Shown here one piece after another: positions 16,595-25,775 of a stretch of DNA of 64,000 bases (its first letter is position 1; every line of letters starts with the position of its first letter). Under the pieces are notes generated by a model that was given only the letters and a program-made list of their open reading frames with translations, had not been told where the DNA came from and did no database searches. The stretch is from Hyphomicrobium sp. (GTDB lineage: Bacteria > Pseudomonadota > Alphaproteobacteria > Rhizobiales > Hyphomicrobiaceae): the NCBI GenBank assembly GCA_016716675.1, contig JADJVG010000002.1:248001-312000 (forward strand), given 5' to 3'. A program made the translations under genes and the position numbers.

Positions 16595-17440
16595 ATGCGC
16601 TTTGAAGGCACGAAGACGTACGTTGCTACCGATGATTTGAAAGTCGCGGTCAACGCCGCCATTACGCTGCAGCGGCCACTGCTCATCAAGGGCGAACCCG
16701 GCACCGGCAAATCCGTGCTAGCCGCCGAAGTTGCCCGCTCGCTCGGCGTGCCGCTGATCGAATGGCACATCAAATCGACGACCAAGGCGCAGCAGGGCCT
16801 CTACGAATACGACGCGGTATCGCGCCTGCGCGATGGCCAGCTCGGCGACGCGCGCGTCAAGGACATCGCCAATTACATCAAGCGCGGCAAGTTGTGGGAC
16901 GCCTTCACGCGTGCCGAGCGTTCGGTGCTGCTCATCGACGAAATCGACAAGGCAGATATCGAATTCCCCAACGACCTGTTGCAGGAACTCGATCGCATGG
17001 AATTCTTCGTTTACGAGACCGGCGAGACGATCAAAGCTAAAACCCGCCCGATCGTGATGATCACGTCGAACAACGAAAAGGAATTGCCGGACGCATTTCT
17101 GCGCCGCTGCTTCTTCCATTTCATCAAGTTCCCCGATGCCGAGACGATGCGCAGAATTGTCGAGGTGCATTTCCCGGGATTGAAGAGCCGTCTCGTCAAC
17201 GAGGCGCTGCGGGTGTTCTACGAACTCCGTGACGTGCCGGGCATGAAGAAGAAGCCATCGACGTCGGAGTTGCTCGACTGGCTGAAGCTCTTGCTGAACG
17301 ATGATATCGATCCGGCAACGCTACGCGAAAGCGATCCGAGAAAACTGATCCCGCCGCTGGCCGGCGCCCTCATCAAGAACGAACAGGACGCCCACCTGCT
17401 TGAGCGTCTGGCGTTCATGACCCGGCGGCGGACCGAATAG
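16595..17440 (+). CDS. MoxR-family AAA+ ATPase
   Basis: 281 residues. ATG at 16595 is used; the 30-base longer TTG reading has no support. Walker A GEPGTGKS (about residues 32-39), Walker B VLLIDEIDKAD (about 110), sensor 1 with IVMITSNNEKELPDAF and the arginine-finger region FLRRCFFHFIKFPD. Length and motifs match the CoxD/MoxR ATPases that act as chaperones with VWA-domain proteins, inserting metal centres or remodelling complexes. Its likely VWA partner is the CoxE-like gene at the start of the window on the other strand, so the normal gene pair has been separated here. No clear terminator follows it. Confidence 0.93.
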   Translation: MRFEGTKTYVATDDLKVAVNAAITLQRPLLIKGEPGTGKSVLAAEVARSLGVPLIEWHIKSTTKAQQGLYEYDAVSRLRDGQLGDARVKDIANYIKRGKLWDAFTRAERSVLLIDEIDKADIEFPNDLLQELDRMEFFVYETGETIKAKTRPIVMITSNNEKELPDAFLRRCFFHFIKFPDAETMRRIVEVHFPGLKSRLVNEALRVFYELRDVPGMKKKPSTSELLDWLKLLLNDDIDPATLRESDPRKLIPPLAGALIKNEQDAHLLERLAFMTRRRTE

Positions 17441-17574
17441 ACAGCCGCGGAGAGCGGCGCCGTCCGTCGCTCTTCTGAATTCTCTACTTCTGCAGTATAT
17501 GCCGCAAGTTCGCCGCAATAGCGCTTGCTGGTGAGGCTGCGAGGAGCTCATCAGTGTGCGTCATGGGGGGAACC

Positions 17575-18300
17575 ATGGACTTCATTCCTAAGCAGAAGAC
17601 AGCTGCGGCCGAATTCGGCACGCAACAAGCGGTCGAAAATGCAACGGCTGGCGGCCACGGCGGAGCGGTTGCGACGGTTCTATCGGCAATCGCGTTATTT
17701 TTCTCAGGGCTATCCTATTACGACAGCTCGTTGGCCAGCGCCGACCTGACCGTCTATGTGCCACCGATGGTGCACTATGCGCGCGACGGGGCCGACGTGT
17801 TCAACGTTCCGATCACCGTCGTCAACAACGGCGCGCAAAACGGCACCGTTCTGTCGATGGATTTGAAGGTCGATAATCTGCAAGGCGATGCAGAGCGCAA
17901 GTCGGTGACATTCCGCAGCATGTTCCTCGGTGACTATCCCCGCGATGATACAGCGCCGTTGCGATCATTCGCGCCGATCTCCGTGCCCGGCCACGGCACC
18001 GTGACCGAGACCGTGCGCTTTTATAATATGGGCGAAATGCTGCCGATGCTTGTCACCGATAAAGGCAAGTTTCGTTTCACGCTGTCTTTGAATGTCGCCA
18101 AGACGGCCGGCGGATGGATTGACGGCTATTTGCGCACCGAGCCGAAGCCGCTGACGTTCGATCTAGAATTGCCTTACTTCCCAGTGCAGCACGTTGCCAA
18201 TCGCAACGGCACCATCGCCATGTTCAACAAGGATTGGGCACCGGCGGTTTCGACATCGACGGAGGCGCCGATTTCGCGCAAGGTGCAGGGCAACGAGTAA
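17575..18300 (+). CDS. Membrane-anchored protein of unknown function
   Basis: 241 residues. ATG at 17575 follows GGGGGAACC, a good ribosome site, so the reading from 17554 was not used. The chain starts MDFIPKQKTAAAEFGTQQ, has one hydrophobic helix (AVATVLSAIALFFSGLSYY, about residues 30-50) and then a soluble domain rich in beta strands (LTVYVPPMVHYARDG, FNVPITVVNNGAQNGTVLSM, VPGHGTVTETVRFYN), resembling an immunoglobulin-like fold. It would project from the inner membrane into the periplasm. Not recognised as a named family. Confidence 0.65.
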   Translation: MDFIPKQKTAAAEFGTQQAVENATAGGHGGAVATVLSAIALFFSGLSYYDSSLASADLTVYVPPMVHYARDGADVFNVPITVVNNGAQNGTVLSMDLKVDNLQGDAERKSVTFRSMFLGDYPRDDTAPLRSFAPISVPGHGTVTETVRFYNMGEMLPMLVTDKGKFRFTLSLNVAKTAGGWIDGYLRTEPKPLTFDLELPYFPVQHVANRNGTIAMFNKDWAPAVSTSTEAPISRKVQGNE

Positions 18301-18383
18301 TCACCGCCCTTTCATACTGATGACATTTGGCGTGCTCAACGAGGGCCGCATCGATTACGATCCGGAGATCGCGTAGTTCATCC

Positions 18384-18977
18384 ATGACCGAAACCAACTC
18401 GCCGTCTCGTGTCCGCGCTATTTTAGCGGTCATCGCCGTTTTGGCGGTAGGAGGACTGGCCGGAAGCTTCATGCTGCGGCTGGCGCCATCCGCGACAGAC
18501 TTCACCATGCATGTCGTTGAAGCCGACGTGGCACAGCGCTTTCCAATGCTCGCGCGTCTTTCGATCGACGATCTCAGCGCCAAGCTTGCCAGCACTAAGC
18601 CGCCGCTGCTCGTTGATGTGCGCGATGACGCTGAATTCCGTGTCAGCCATATCGCGGGGGCGGAGCACATCGACCCGGAGAGCACGATTGCCGCCGTCAA
18701 TGCCCGATTAGCGCCGTTGGCTGCGGGCCGCGAGGTGGTGTTTTATTGTTCGGTTGGCATGCGCTCGTCGGTGATCGCGACGGAAGTGCAGGAAGATCTG
18801 GTCAAGGCAGGCGCAGTTGGCGTTTACAATCTGCGCGGCGGTATTTTTGCTTGGCACAACGCCAGTCGTCCGCTGGTGAACGACGCTGGTCCGACCAACG
18901 CCATTCATCCCTACAATGCCCAGTGGGGAAAACTTCTGACCCGTCAGGATCAGGTGCGCTTGTTGCTGGCGCCTTGA
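18384..18977 (+). CDS. Membrane-anchored rhodanese-domain protein
   Basis: 197 residues, ATG at 18384 (the reading from 18327 adds low-quality sequence). An N-terminal membrane helix (AILAVIAVLAVGGLAGSFML, about residues 10-30) is followed by a rhodanese domain: LLVDVRDDAEFRVSHIAGA, the active-site loop YCSVGMRSS with catalytic Cys, and VYNLRGGIFAWHNASRPL. It ends with NAIHPYNAQWGKLL, a segment seen in several related periplasmic rhodaneses. Such proteins bind or transfer sulfane sulfur. Anchoring suggests action on the periplasmic face; the partner is unknown. Confidence 0.87.
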   Translation: MTETNSPSRVRAILAVIAVLAVGGLAGSFMLRLAPSATDFTMHVVEADVAQRFPMLARLSIDDLSAKLASTKPPLLVDVRDDAEFRVSHIAGAEHIDPESTIAAVNARLAPLAAGREVVFYCSVGMRSSVIATEVQEDLVKAGAVGVYNLRGGIFAWHNASRPLVNDAGPTNAIHPYNAQWGKLLTRQDQVRLLLAP

Positions 18978-18990
18978 CCCGTTTGCGCGT

Positions 18991-19983
18991 TCAGCCTTCA
19001 AGCACGCGCGTGGCGGCCTGATCGGGCGTCATAATGCCTGAGAGTACCGAATCCGCGAGCGGATCGAGGCTGCTTTTGCCGCCAGCTTTGATGCGGGCCG
19101 CCACGAGATCAGCCGCGGCGCGCGCAATCAGATAGCGGGCGCGGCGGCGGCGGCGGGCAATGGCCGGTTCGGCGGAAACGCGCGCACCGATCACATCGAG
19201 AGTTTTGACGAGTTCTGCGATGCCGTCGCCGTTGAGTGCGCTGGTTTTCAATACCGGCACTTTTTCGGAAATCGTTGCGCGGATCGAGAGCGCGCCGAGC
19301 AGCTGCTGCATGGCTTGCTCAGCGCCTGGACGGTCACCCTTATTGACCACCATGACGTCGGCGATTTCGAGCAGGCCGGATTTCACGGTTCGAATATCGT
19401 CGCCCATGCCGGGCGCCGAAATCACCACGCGAATGTCGGCGACTTCAGCAACGTCGATTTCGCTCTGGCCCGTGCCGACGGTTTCCAGCAGCACGATGTC
19501 GAAGCCGGCGCCGTCAAGCGCATCGATGATACGAACGGCTGCGGGCGAGAGGCCCCCAAGGTGACCACGCGAGGCGAGGCTGCGCACGAACACGCCATCA
19601 TCGTCGAGGGCGGCGGTCATGCGAATGCGATCGCCGAGGATCGCGCCGCCGGAAATTGGACTCGATGGGTCAACGGCGATCACGCCGACGGTGCGGCCCT
19701 GCTGGCGCATGTTCGCAATGATAGCGTTGACGAGCGTCGATTTTCCGGCGCCCGGCGGGCCGGTGAAGCCGACGACGAGCGCATGGCCAAGATGCGGTTG
19801 CAGGGCTTGCAGCAGCGCTGGCGCAGCGGCCGACAGTCGCTCCAGTTCCGTGATGGCCGCCGCAATCGCGCGGCGCTCACCGGCCCGCATGCGCGTAATC
19901 AAATCCGCAACATTGGCGGTATCGATGCGTGCGGGTGGCGGTCGCGCGGTGTCGGCGGTGATGTTCTGTGTCGGTTTGGTCAT
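18991..19983 (-). CDS. meaB: MeaB/ArgK-type P-loop GTPase (methylmalonyl-CoA mutase chaperone)
   Basis: 330 residues from ATG at 19983; an in-frame ATG at 20058 would overlap the upstream gene and precedes a low-quality stretch. Motifs: Walker A GPPGAGKST (about residue 72), VDPSSPISGGAILGDRIRM, VETVGTGQSE (switch with Walker B, read as LLETVGTGQ), and NKGD for guanine. MeaB protects and loads the B12-dependent methylmalonyl-CoA mutase (or ethylmalonyl-CoA/isobutyryl-CoA mutases). No mutase gene is near it in this window. It follows the LOG-family gene on the same strand with a 52-base gap. Confidence 0.92.
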   Translation of the reverse strand: MTKPTQNITADTARPPPARIDTANVADLITRMRAGERRAIAAAITELERLSAAAPALLQALQPHLGHALVVGFTGPPGAGKSTLVNAIIANMRQQGRTVGVIAVDPSSPISGGAILGDRIRMTAALDDDGVFVRSLASRGHLGGLSPAAVRIIDALDGAGFDIVLLETVGTGQSEIDVAEVADIRVVISAPGMGDDIRTVKSGLLEIADVMVVNKGDRPGAEQAMQQLLGALSIRATISEKVPVLKTSALNGDGIAELVKTLDVIGARVSAEPAIARRRRRARYLIARAAADLVAARIKAGGKSSLDPLADSVLSGIMTPDQAATRVLEG

Positions 19984-20035
19984 ATTCGCTGATAGTCGGG
20001 ACGGCGGGGAAGCGCAAGCCGCGTGCCGCGCAAAT

Positions 20036-20683
20036 TCAGAACTTGGCAACGACCGCATGGTCGCCGTTCAGCGTGCCGAGTTCGGCGGCACTCAGCACGG
20101 CAGGGAGAATTTTCTCAGCCGCATCGACGACCGCGAAATGCACGTCGAGACCATCGCGAATGAACGTCTGGCTTTTCATATGGGCGAGAAGATCGAGGAA
20201 CGGTGTCCAGAACTCATTGATGTTGGCAACCACGATCGGCTTGCTGTGCCGGCCAAGCTGCGACCAGGTGAGCTGCTCGACCAGTTCTTCGAGTGTGCCG
20301 ATGCCGCCCGGCAGCGCAACGAACGCATCCGAGCGTTCGAACATCAGGCCTTTGCGGGTGTGCATATCTTTGACGACGATGAGTTCGTCGACGTCCTTCA
20401 GCATCTGTTCGCGGGCACCGAGAAACTCGGGGATGATGCCGGTGACCTTGCCGCCCGCGCCGAGCACGGATTTAGCGACTTCGCCCATCAGACCGAGACT
20501 GCCGCCGCCGTAGACCAGACGAATATTAGCCTTGGCGAGCGCCTTGCCGAATTTACGTGCGGTGACGGCGTAGGCCGGGTTCAGGCCGCTGCCCGAGCCG
20601 CAGTAGACGCAAATGCTATCAATGGGACGGCCGACTGCGGGTGACGGTGAGGGGGAAGGTGCGACAGGCTTATCTTTTAACAT
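20036..20683 (-). CDS. LOG-family protein (cytokinin riboside 5'-monophosphate phosphoribohydrolase type)
   Basis: 215 residues, ATG at 20683. Rossmann-type fold with SICVYCGSGSGLNPAY at the start, VYGGGSLGLMGEVAKS, MHTRKGLMFERSDAFVALP and the signature PGGIGTLEEL. These are the hallmarks of the TIGR00730/LOG family, which hydrolyses nucleoside 5'-monophosphates (AMP and N6-modified forms) to base and ribose 5-phosphate. It may share a transcript with meaB downstream. Physiological substrate in bacteria is uncertain. Confidence 0.88.
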   Translation of the reverse strand: MLKDKPVAPSPSPSPAVGRPIDSICVYCGSGSGLNPAYAVTARKFGKALAKANIRLVYGGGSLGLMGEVAKSVLGAGGKVTGIIPEFLGAREQMLKDVDELIVVKDMHTRKGLMFERSDAFVALPGGIGTLEELVEQLTWSQLGRHSKPIVVANINEFWTPFLDLLAHMKSQTFIRDGLDVHFAVVDAAEKILPAVLSAAELGTLNGDHAVVAKF

Positions 20684-21006
20684 CTAGGACTTTCAACGGT
20701 TCGTTCAATTCGGCCCCGTCCAGCGGGCGGGTGGGGGAGATTGGCCCGGCCACGGGTGCCGACCCTAATGATATAGTGCGGCAGCCGCACTCTCGCCCCC
20801 CAATATGACGATAATAAATACGATTGGCCGGGTTGGTCTACGGTGCTGGTTTACGTGGCCGGTCTTGCCGCCTTTCCTCAGCCGGTATTGGTGCGGGCAG
20901 AGCGGGGCGCGCGGTTCTGGGCGTTCTGGGCGCGGCGCGGTCATGGCGCACTTGGCTGTAGAGGCCTCAGTGTGCTTAGGTGGCCGCTGTATTACGGGGC
21001 GATCTT
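20684..21006. other. Divergent intergenic region before the LysM gene
   Basis: 323 bases with no gene supported. It must contain the promoters of the LOG-family gene (reverse) and the LysM-domain gene (forward). Nothing specific was recognised. Confidence 0.35.
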
Positions 21007-22443
21007 ATGGCAACGGGGCAAGTCCCTCAAAGATCCGGGTATTTCTTGACTGCGCTGAAGCGCTGGGTGGGCCTTGCCGTGACCGCTGCGGTGCTGACCG
21101 GCGTCGTGCCGTCAGGGCTCACGGCGGCCATTGATCGCCACGAAATCGAGCAAGTGCTGCCGCCGCTGCGGCAATGGACGTTTGCGCAATCCACGACGCC
21201 TCCGGCGGAAGCCGTTGTGCCGCCCGTCAAACGCGAGCGCCCGAGTGATGCGCCGCCGGTAAGAACGGAACCTGTTCCGGCAAAAGCTCCAGAGGCGCCA
21301 GCCCAACCGGCTGCGCCACAACCTGCATCCGAGGCGGCGCCCGGGGTGGCGACTGAAGCACCGCAACCCGACGTGGCGACCACGGAACCGCAAGGCGGAA
21401 TCCTGGGCATGGTTCAAGACTGGCTGGCCCGCGCCAATCGCGAATATCAAGGCGTGGTCGTGAAGCAGTTGTCGTTGCCGCCGTCCGGCGCAACGCCGCC
21501 AGACGAAGACCCGATTGCCAAGAAGCTGAGCGAGCAGCAGGACGAAGAGGCGCGCACGGCAGCGGCCGCAGAGGCTAAGCGCAAAGCCGCCGAAGCAAAG
21601 GCTGCGGACGAGGCCAAAGCCGCCATGGCTAAGCGTCTGGCAGAGGATCGCCAACGTGCCGAGGAGACCAAACGCCTTGCCGATGAAGCGAAGCGCAAGG
21701 CCGATGAAGTTCTAAAGGCGGCCGAAAAGCCGGCGGCGCCTGAGCCTAAGGCCGCGGCGCCTGAGCCGAAAGTGGCGGCGCCCACGGCCACACCTGCTGC
21801 GCCGGATAAGGCAGCCGAACTTGCAGAACAGCAGCGGCGGGAAGCCGCCAAGTTGGCCGAGGAAGTCAAACGTCAAGATGCACTCCGCCAGCAGGCTGAA
21901 GAACAGGCCCGGCGCCAGGAAGCCGAGCGCAAGCGCGCGGAGGCGGCTCGATTGGAGGCCGCCCGCGCAGAGGCGGCCCGTGCGGACGCCGCGCGTGCCG
22001 AACAGCAGCGCGCCGCTGAAGCCCGCCGCGCGCCGCCAGCTGCCGGTGCGGACACGGAAATGCACCGCCGCCGGATTTTTGTGCTGACCGCTGAGCCAAT
22101 TCCCCGCCCGATCGATGAGGGAACCGTTTTCCGCCCCGAGATGGCATCCCGCGCCGCAGCTACTGCCGACGCAGTCGGCAGCGAGGATCACAGAGTGCGC
22201 GGCACCGCCGTGAAGCGTTGGGCGGCGCGCGCAAGCCGGCATGAATGCCGCGGCGCCGGCAGGCGCATCACGCCGCCCGGGCGCTATACCGTCAAGCGCG
22301 GCGACAGCCTGTGGGTGATCTCGAAACGCCACTATCACAAGGGGCGGCTGTATCGAAAAATCTATCGCGCCAATCGCGCCAAGATCCACAACCCCAATCT
22401 CATCTATCCGTGTCAACGGCTGTATGTGCCGCGCCGGCGCTGA
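21007..22443 (+). CDS. LysM-domain envelope protein with a TolA-like Ala-rich coiled coil
   Basis: 478 residues. ATG at 21007 follows a GGGG ribosome site. Residues about 10-35 (LKRWVGLAVTAAVLTGVVPSG) form a signal anchor. A Pro/Ala/Glu-rich linker follows, then from about 165 to 345 a long charged coiled coil of Ala, Lys, Glu and Arg (KRKAAEAKAADEAKAAMAKR, KRAEAARLEAARAEAARADA). The C-terminus is a LysM domain: GRYTVKRGDSLWVISKRHY ... NPNLIYPCQRLYVP. The layout suggests a protein anchored in the inner membrane that spans the periplasm and binds peptidoglycan with its end, similar in architecture to TolA. Function is not known. Confidence 0.85.
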   Translation: MATGQVPQRSGYFLTALKRWVGLAVTAAVLTGVVPSGLTAAIDRHEIEQVLPPLRQWTFAQSTTPPAEAVVPPVKRERPSDAPPVRTEPVPAKAPEAPAQPAAPQPASEAAPGVATEAPQPDVATTEPQGGILGMVQDWLARANREYQGVVVKQLSLPPSGATPPDEDPIAKKLSEQQDEEARTAAAAEAKRKAAEAKAADEAKAAMAKRLAEDRQRAEETKRLADEAKRKADEVLKAAEKPAAPEPKAAAPEPKVAAPTATPAAPDKAAELAEQQRREAAKLAEEVKRQDALRQQAEEQARRQEAERKRAEAARLEAARAEAARADAARAEQQRAAEARRAPPAAGADTEMHRRRIFVLTAEPIPRPIDEGTVFRPEMASRAAATADAVGSEDHRVRGTAVKRWAARASRHECRGAGRRITPPGRYTVKRGDSLWVISKRHYHKGRLYRKIYRANRAKIHNPNLIYPCQRLYVPRRR

Positions 22444-22514
22444 GGCCTGCAGGCACCGGGACCGATAGATCGTGCCGCGTGGACAAGGTGCGGGTGGCAC
22501 CTTAAATACGCTGG

Positions 22515-24463
22515 ATGCAAAGATCGATTGATGTCCCGCGTGCCGCTGGACCCGGTGCGCCGCGCGGCGGGCCACGGGGGTTCTGGGCGCGCTTCCACCT
22601 CTCCCACGAGCAAACGCGCGTGCTGCGCGCGCTATGGCCCTACGTGTGGCCGCACGACCGCCCCGATCTCAGACGCACGGTGCTGTGGTCGCTGGTGCTC
22701 ATCGTGATCGCTAAACTGGTCACGGTGACGGTGCCGTATACGCTGAAGTGGGTCACGGACGCACTGGTGGCCGCAACGGGCGGCAATGTTCCGAGCTCTG
22801 AAACGGTGCCGTGGCTTGTCGGCGCGCCGATACTGGCGACGGTCGTCTATGGCATGTCGCGGATCGCCATGACGCTGCTGGTGCAGGTCCGCGAAGGCAT
22901 GTTCGCAAAGGTCGCGATGCATGCGGTGCGCAAGCTCGCGCTCTCGACCTTCGAACATATGCATCGTCTGTCGCTGCGCTTTCATCTCGAAAAGAAGACC
23001 GGCGGCCTGACGCGCGTTCTCGAACGCGGCCGGGCGGGCATCGAAAACATCTCGCGCATGGCGCTGATGACGCTGATCCCGACCATCGTGGAATTCATTC
23101 TGATCATCGGCGTGTGCGCACTCGAGTTCGACTGGCGCTATATCGTGACGATCGTCGGCATGATCATTTTCTATCTGTGGTTCACGATCAAGGCGACTGA
23201 CTGGCGGGTTGCGATCCGCCGGACGATGAACGACAGCGACACCGACGCCAACACCAAGGCGATCGACAGCCTGTTGAACTTCGAGACCGTCAAATACTTC
23301 GGCGCGGAAGAACGCGAAGCGGCGCGCTACGACAAGTCGATGGCGACGGGCGAAAAGGCGAGCGTAAAACCTATACGTCGCTGGCGATCTTGAACTCAGG
23401 GCAGGCGGTCATCTTCACCATTGCGCTGACGATCTGTCTGGTCATGGCGGCGCAGGACATTGTCGCTGGCAACCAGTCGGTCGGTCATTTCGCGATGGTC
23501 AACCTTTTGATGCTGCAATTGTTCATGCCGCTCAACTTCATGGGCATGGTGTACCGCGAAATCAAGCAAGGGCTGACCGACATCGAGCGCATGATGGAGG
23601 TCCTCGATATGTCGCCTGAGGTCGCGGACCGCCCCGACGCGCGCGATCTGAAGGTCAACGGCGGCACGATCCGGTTCGACGCCGTGCGTTTCTCGTACGA
23701 TCCGGGCCGCGAGATTTTGAAGGACGTGTCGTTTGAAGTTCCGGCCGGAAAGATGGTCGCGATTGTTGGCCCGTCGGGCGCGGGGAAATCGACGATCAGC
23801 CGTATTCTATTGCGCTTCTACGACGTGTCGGGCGGCAGCGTGACGATTGATGGGCAGGACCTGCGCGCCGTCACGCAGAAGAGTTTGCGCGCCGCGATCG
23901 GTGTGGTGCCGCAGGATACCGTGCTGTTCAACGACACGATTTTTTACAACATCAAATACGGCCGTCCGGATGCGAGCGACGCGGATGTCATCGCCGCCGC
24001 CAAGATGGCGCAGATCGACGACTTCGTGAAAACGCTGCCCGAGGGCTACAACACGATGGTCGGCGAGCGCGGCTTGAAATTATCGGGCGGAGAAAAACAG
24101 CGCGTCGCGATTGCACGCACGATCCTCAAGGGTCCGCCGATCCTCATTCTAGATGAGGCGACGAGCGCGCTCGATAGCCATACGGAAAAGGAAATTCAGG
24201 ACGCGCTGGATCGTGTGTCGCGCGACCGCACCACGGTCGTGATTGCCCATCGCCTTTCGACGATCATTCACGCCGACATCATTCTGGTGCTGCGCGAAGG
24301 CATGCTTGTCGAGAAGGGTACGCACGCCGAACTGATCGCGGCGGATGGTTTGTACGCAAGCCTGTGGTCACGGCAGCGGCAAGCCGAAAAGGCCCGCGAA
24401 GAACTGGCGCAGGCGCTGGAAGAGGGCGTGTCGTTGCGCCAATCGCTGGCGATCTCCGGCTGA
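22515..24463 (+). pseudogene. Atm1-type ABC exporter (heavy-metal/Fe-S type), frameshifted
   Basis: Two overlapping frames encode one protein. The first (22515-23393, 292 residues) holds the transmembrane part (ATM1 family: YVWPHDRPDLRRTV, VTDALVAATGG, FHLEKKTGGLTRVLERGRAGIE). It loses frame after GEKASVK. The second frame continues as TYTSLAILNSGQAVIF, then the last helices and the ATPase domain: Walker A GPSGAGKST, signature LSGGEKQRVAIART, Walker B ILILDEATSALD. One base is missing in the four-A run at 23366-23369; five A would restore a 649-residue protein, the normal Atm1 length. Such exporters move glutathione persulfide or metal-thiol conjugates to the periplasm. Sequence error or a recent mutation are both possible. 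Confidence 0.88.
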
Positions 24464-24486
24464 CCGGTTGCCGCGCACGGGCATTC

Positions 24487-24533
24487 AAAAAAAAGACCCC
24501 CGGAATGCGATACGGGAAAAAGCATACCGGGGG
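24487..24533 (-). terminator. Reverse-strand terminator after the 46-residue gene
   Basis: Arms CCCCCGG (24497-24503) and CCGGGGG (24527-24533) form a 7-bp stem, and on the reverse strand it is followed within two bases by eight T (24494-24487). It lies about 60 bases past the stop of the small gene at 24594-24734. The loop is long (23 bases). Confidence 0.6.
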
Positions 24534-24593
24534 CACATCGCGGTTCAGAGCTAAGGTCCTGGCGGGCGGAACCTGTTGCCGAACCGCGCGATC

Positions 24594-24734
24594 TTAGCGT
24601 TTCGCTTCAATGCGGGGAGCGGAAAGCGAGACGCCAGATTGCGAATGAAATTGCAGCGTCAAAACCAGCAGCGCGGCCAGCGACAACGCACACGCCAACA
24701 GGATTTGGTTCGAAAGCTTGAACACATCGTGCAT
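24594..24734 (-). CDS. 46-residue single-pass membrane protein
   Basis: A short frame not found by usual length cut-offs. ATG at 24734 follows TGAGG with an 8-base spacer on the reverse strand. The product starts MHDVFKLSNQILLACALSL, continues with a strongly hydrophobic stretch to LLVLTLQF and ends in a basic tail (APRIEAKR), so one transmembrane helix of about 20 residues. A T-tailed hairpin follows at the expected distance, which supports a separate transcript. It lies between the convergent ABC exporter and the divergent membrane protein at 24983. No family recognised. Confidence 0.6.
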   Translation of the reverse strand: MHDVFKLSNQILLACALSLAALLVLTLQFHSQSGVSLSAPRIEAKR

Positions 24735-24982
24735 TGGCACAGCCTCATTATGTACCAAAAAAGTATAGAATTAGACGCCGGCGGTCAAGGGCTTTGCGGG
24801 GTGAATAACGCCGCAGGCGGCAGCGACTGTGATGGGACTGACATTTCCCCGCCATTAACGCTCGCGAACGATGTTTCCCGAATTTATCCCCGCTGCCATC
24901 TGGTGAAGTAGGCTTTCACACTGTACGGGCAAGCTGTACGGGGTATCGCGTCGCCGCTGACGCGAGGGAAAAGGGAAAATTC

Positions 24983-25651
24983 GTGGACAGACGACTGCGG
25001 GAATGGGCTGGTGCGGTGTGGCGCGCAATGGTGATCGCGATCTGGGCGGTTCGCGAGATCGCGCGCACGGCGTGGGGCCTCATGCGCGGTCCGGTCATTT
25101 TCATCCTCCAGCTCTTTGCAGCTCTGATTGTTCTGTTCGAGGAGTGGGGCTGGAAGCCGCTTGCTGCTGCCCTTGCGTGGCTTGCGCGGTTTGCGCCGGT
25201 CGCGCGCCTCGAAGCATGGATTGCGTCACTCAGACCCTATCCGTCGCTGTTCGTGTTCGCGGCGCCGACGGCGTTGCTGCTACCTGTAAAGTTCGCCGCG
25301 CTGTGGCTGCTCGCACAAGGGCACTTTGTGACGGCGACTGGCTTGCTTGTTGCGGCGAAAATTGCTTCGACCGCGCTCGTTGCGCGCCTCTTCACGCTGA
25401 CGCAGCCTGCGTTGATGCGCATCACCTGGTTTGCGCGGGCTTACAACGCCTTCATGCCTTGGAAAGACGCGTTCTTCGCTACGATCCGTGCTTCGTGGCC
25501 GTGGCGCTATGGCCGCATGCTCAAGACCGCAATCCGGCAGCGCGCCAAACGGATCTGGGTACGCTTGAAGCCTAGCATTCAAAGCTTTGCACAGAGCGCC
25601 GCAGAGCAGGTGAAGGCGATCGTGCAACGGGTGCGTGAAATTATGCACTAG
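24983..25651 (+). CDS. Membrane protein of unknown function
   Basis: 222 residues, GTG start at 24983 with GAGGGAAAAGGGA upstream. Hydrophobic segments: VIFILQLFAALIVLFEEWGW (about residues 38-57), a long run PSLFVFAAPTALLLPVKFAALWLLA (about 87-111), then GLLVAAKIASTALVARLF. Many basic residues follow (RQRAKRIWVRLKPS), ending in an amphipathic helix (AAEQVKAIVQRVREIM). The pattern suggests an inner-membrane protein with a cytoplasmic basic tail. Not recognised; the gene stands just upstream of the third porin. Confidence 0.65.
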   Translation: MDRRLREWAGAVWRAMVIAIWAVREIARTAWGLMRGPVIFILQLFAALIVLFEEWGWKPLAAALAWLARFAPVARLEAWIASLRPYPSLFVFAAPTALLLPVKFAALWLLAQGHFVTATGLLVAAKIASTALVARLFTLTQPALMRITWFARAYNAFMPWKDAFFATIRASWPWRYGRMLKTAIRQRAKRIWVRLKPSIQSFAQSAAEQVKAIVQRVREIMH

Positions 25652-25775
25652 CGTGGCATGTACCGCGGATTTCCATTCTTGACAGATAAAGTAGAGTATA
25701 GGATGACGGAGTCAGCTGTACTCTTCGAGTCCTCCATAAGTTTTGTATGGAGAGAGCCTGCATAAAGGATTGGAA

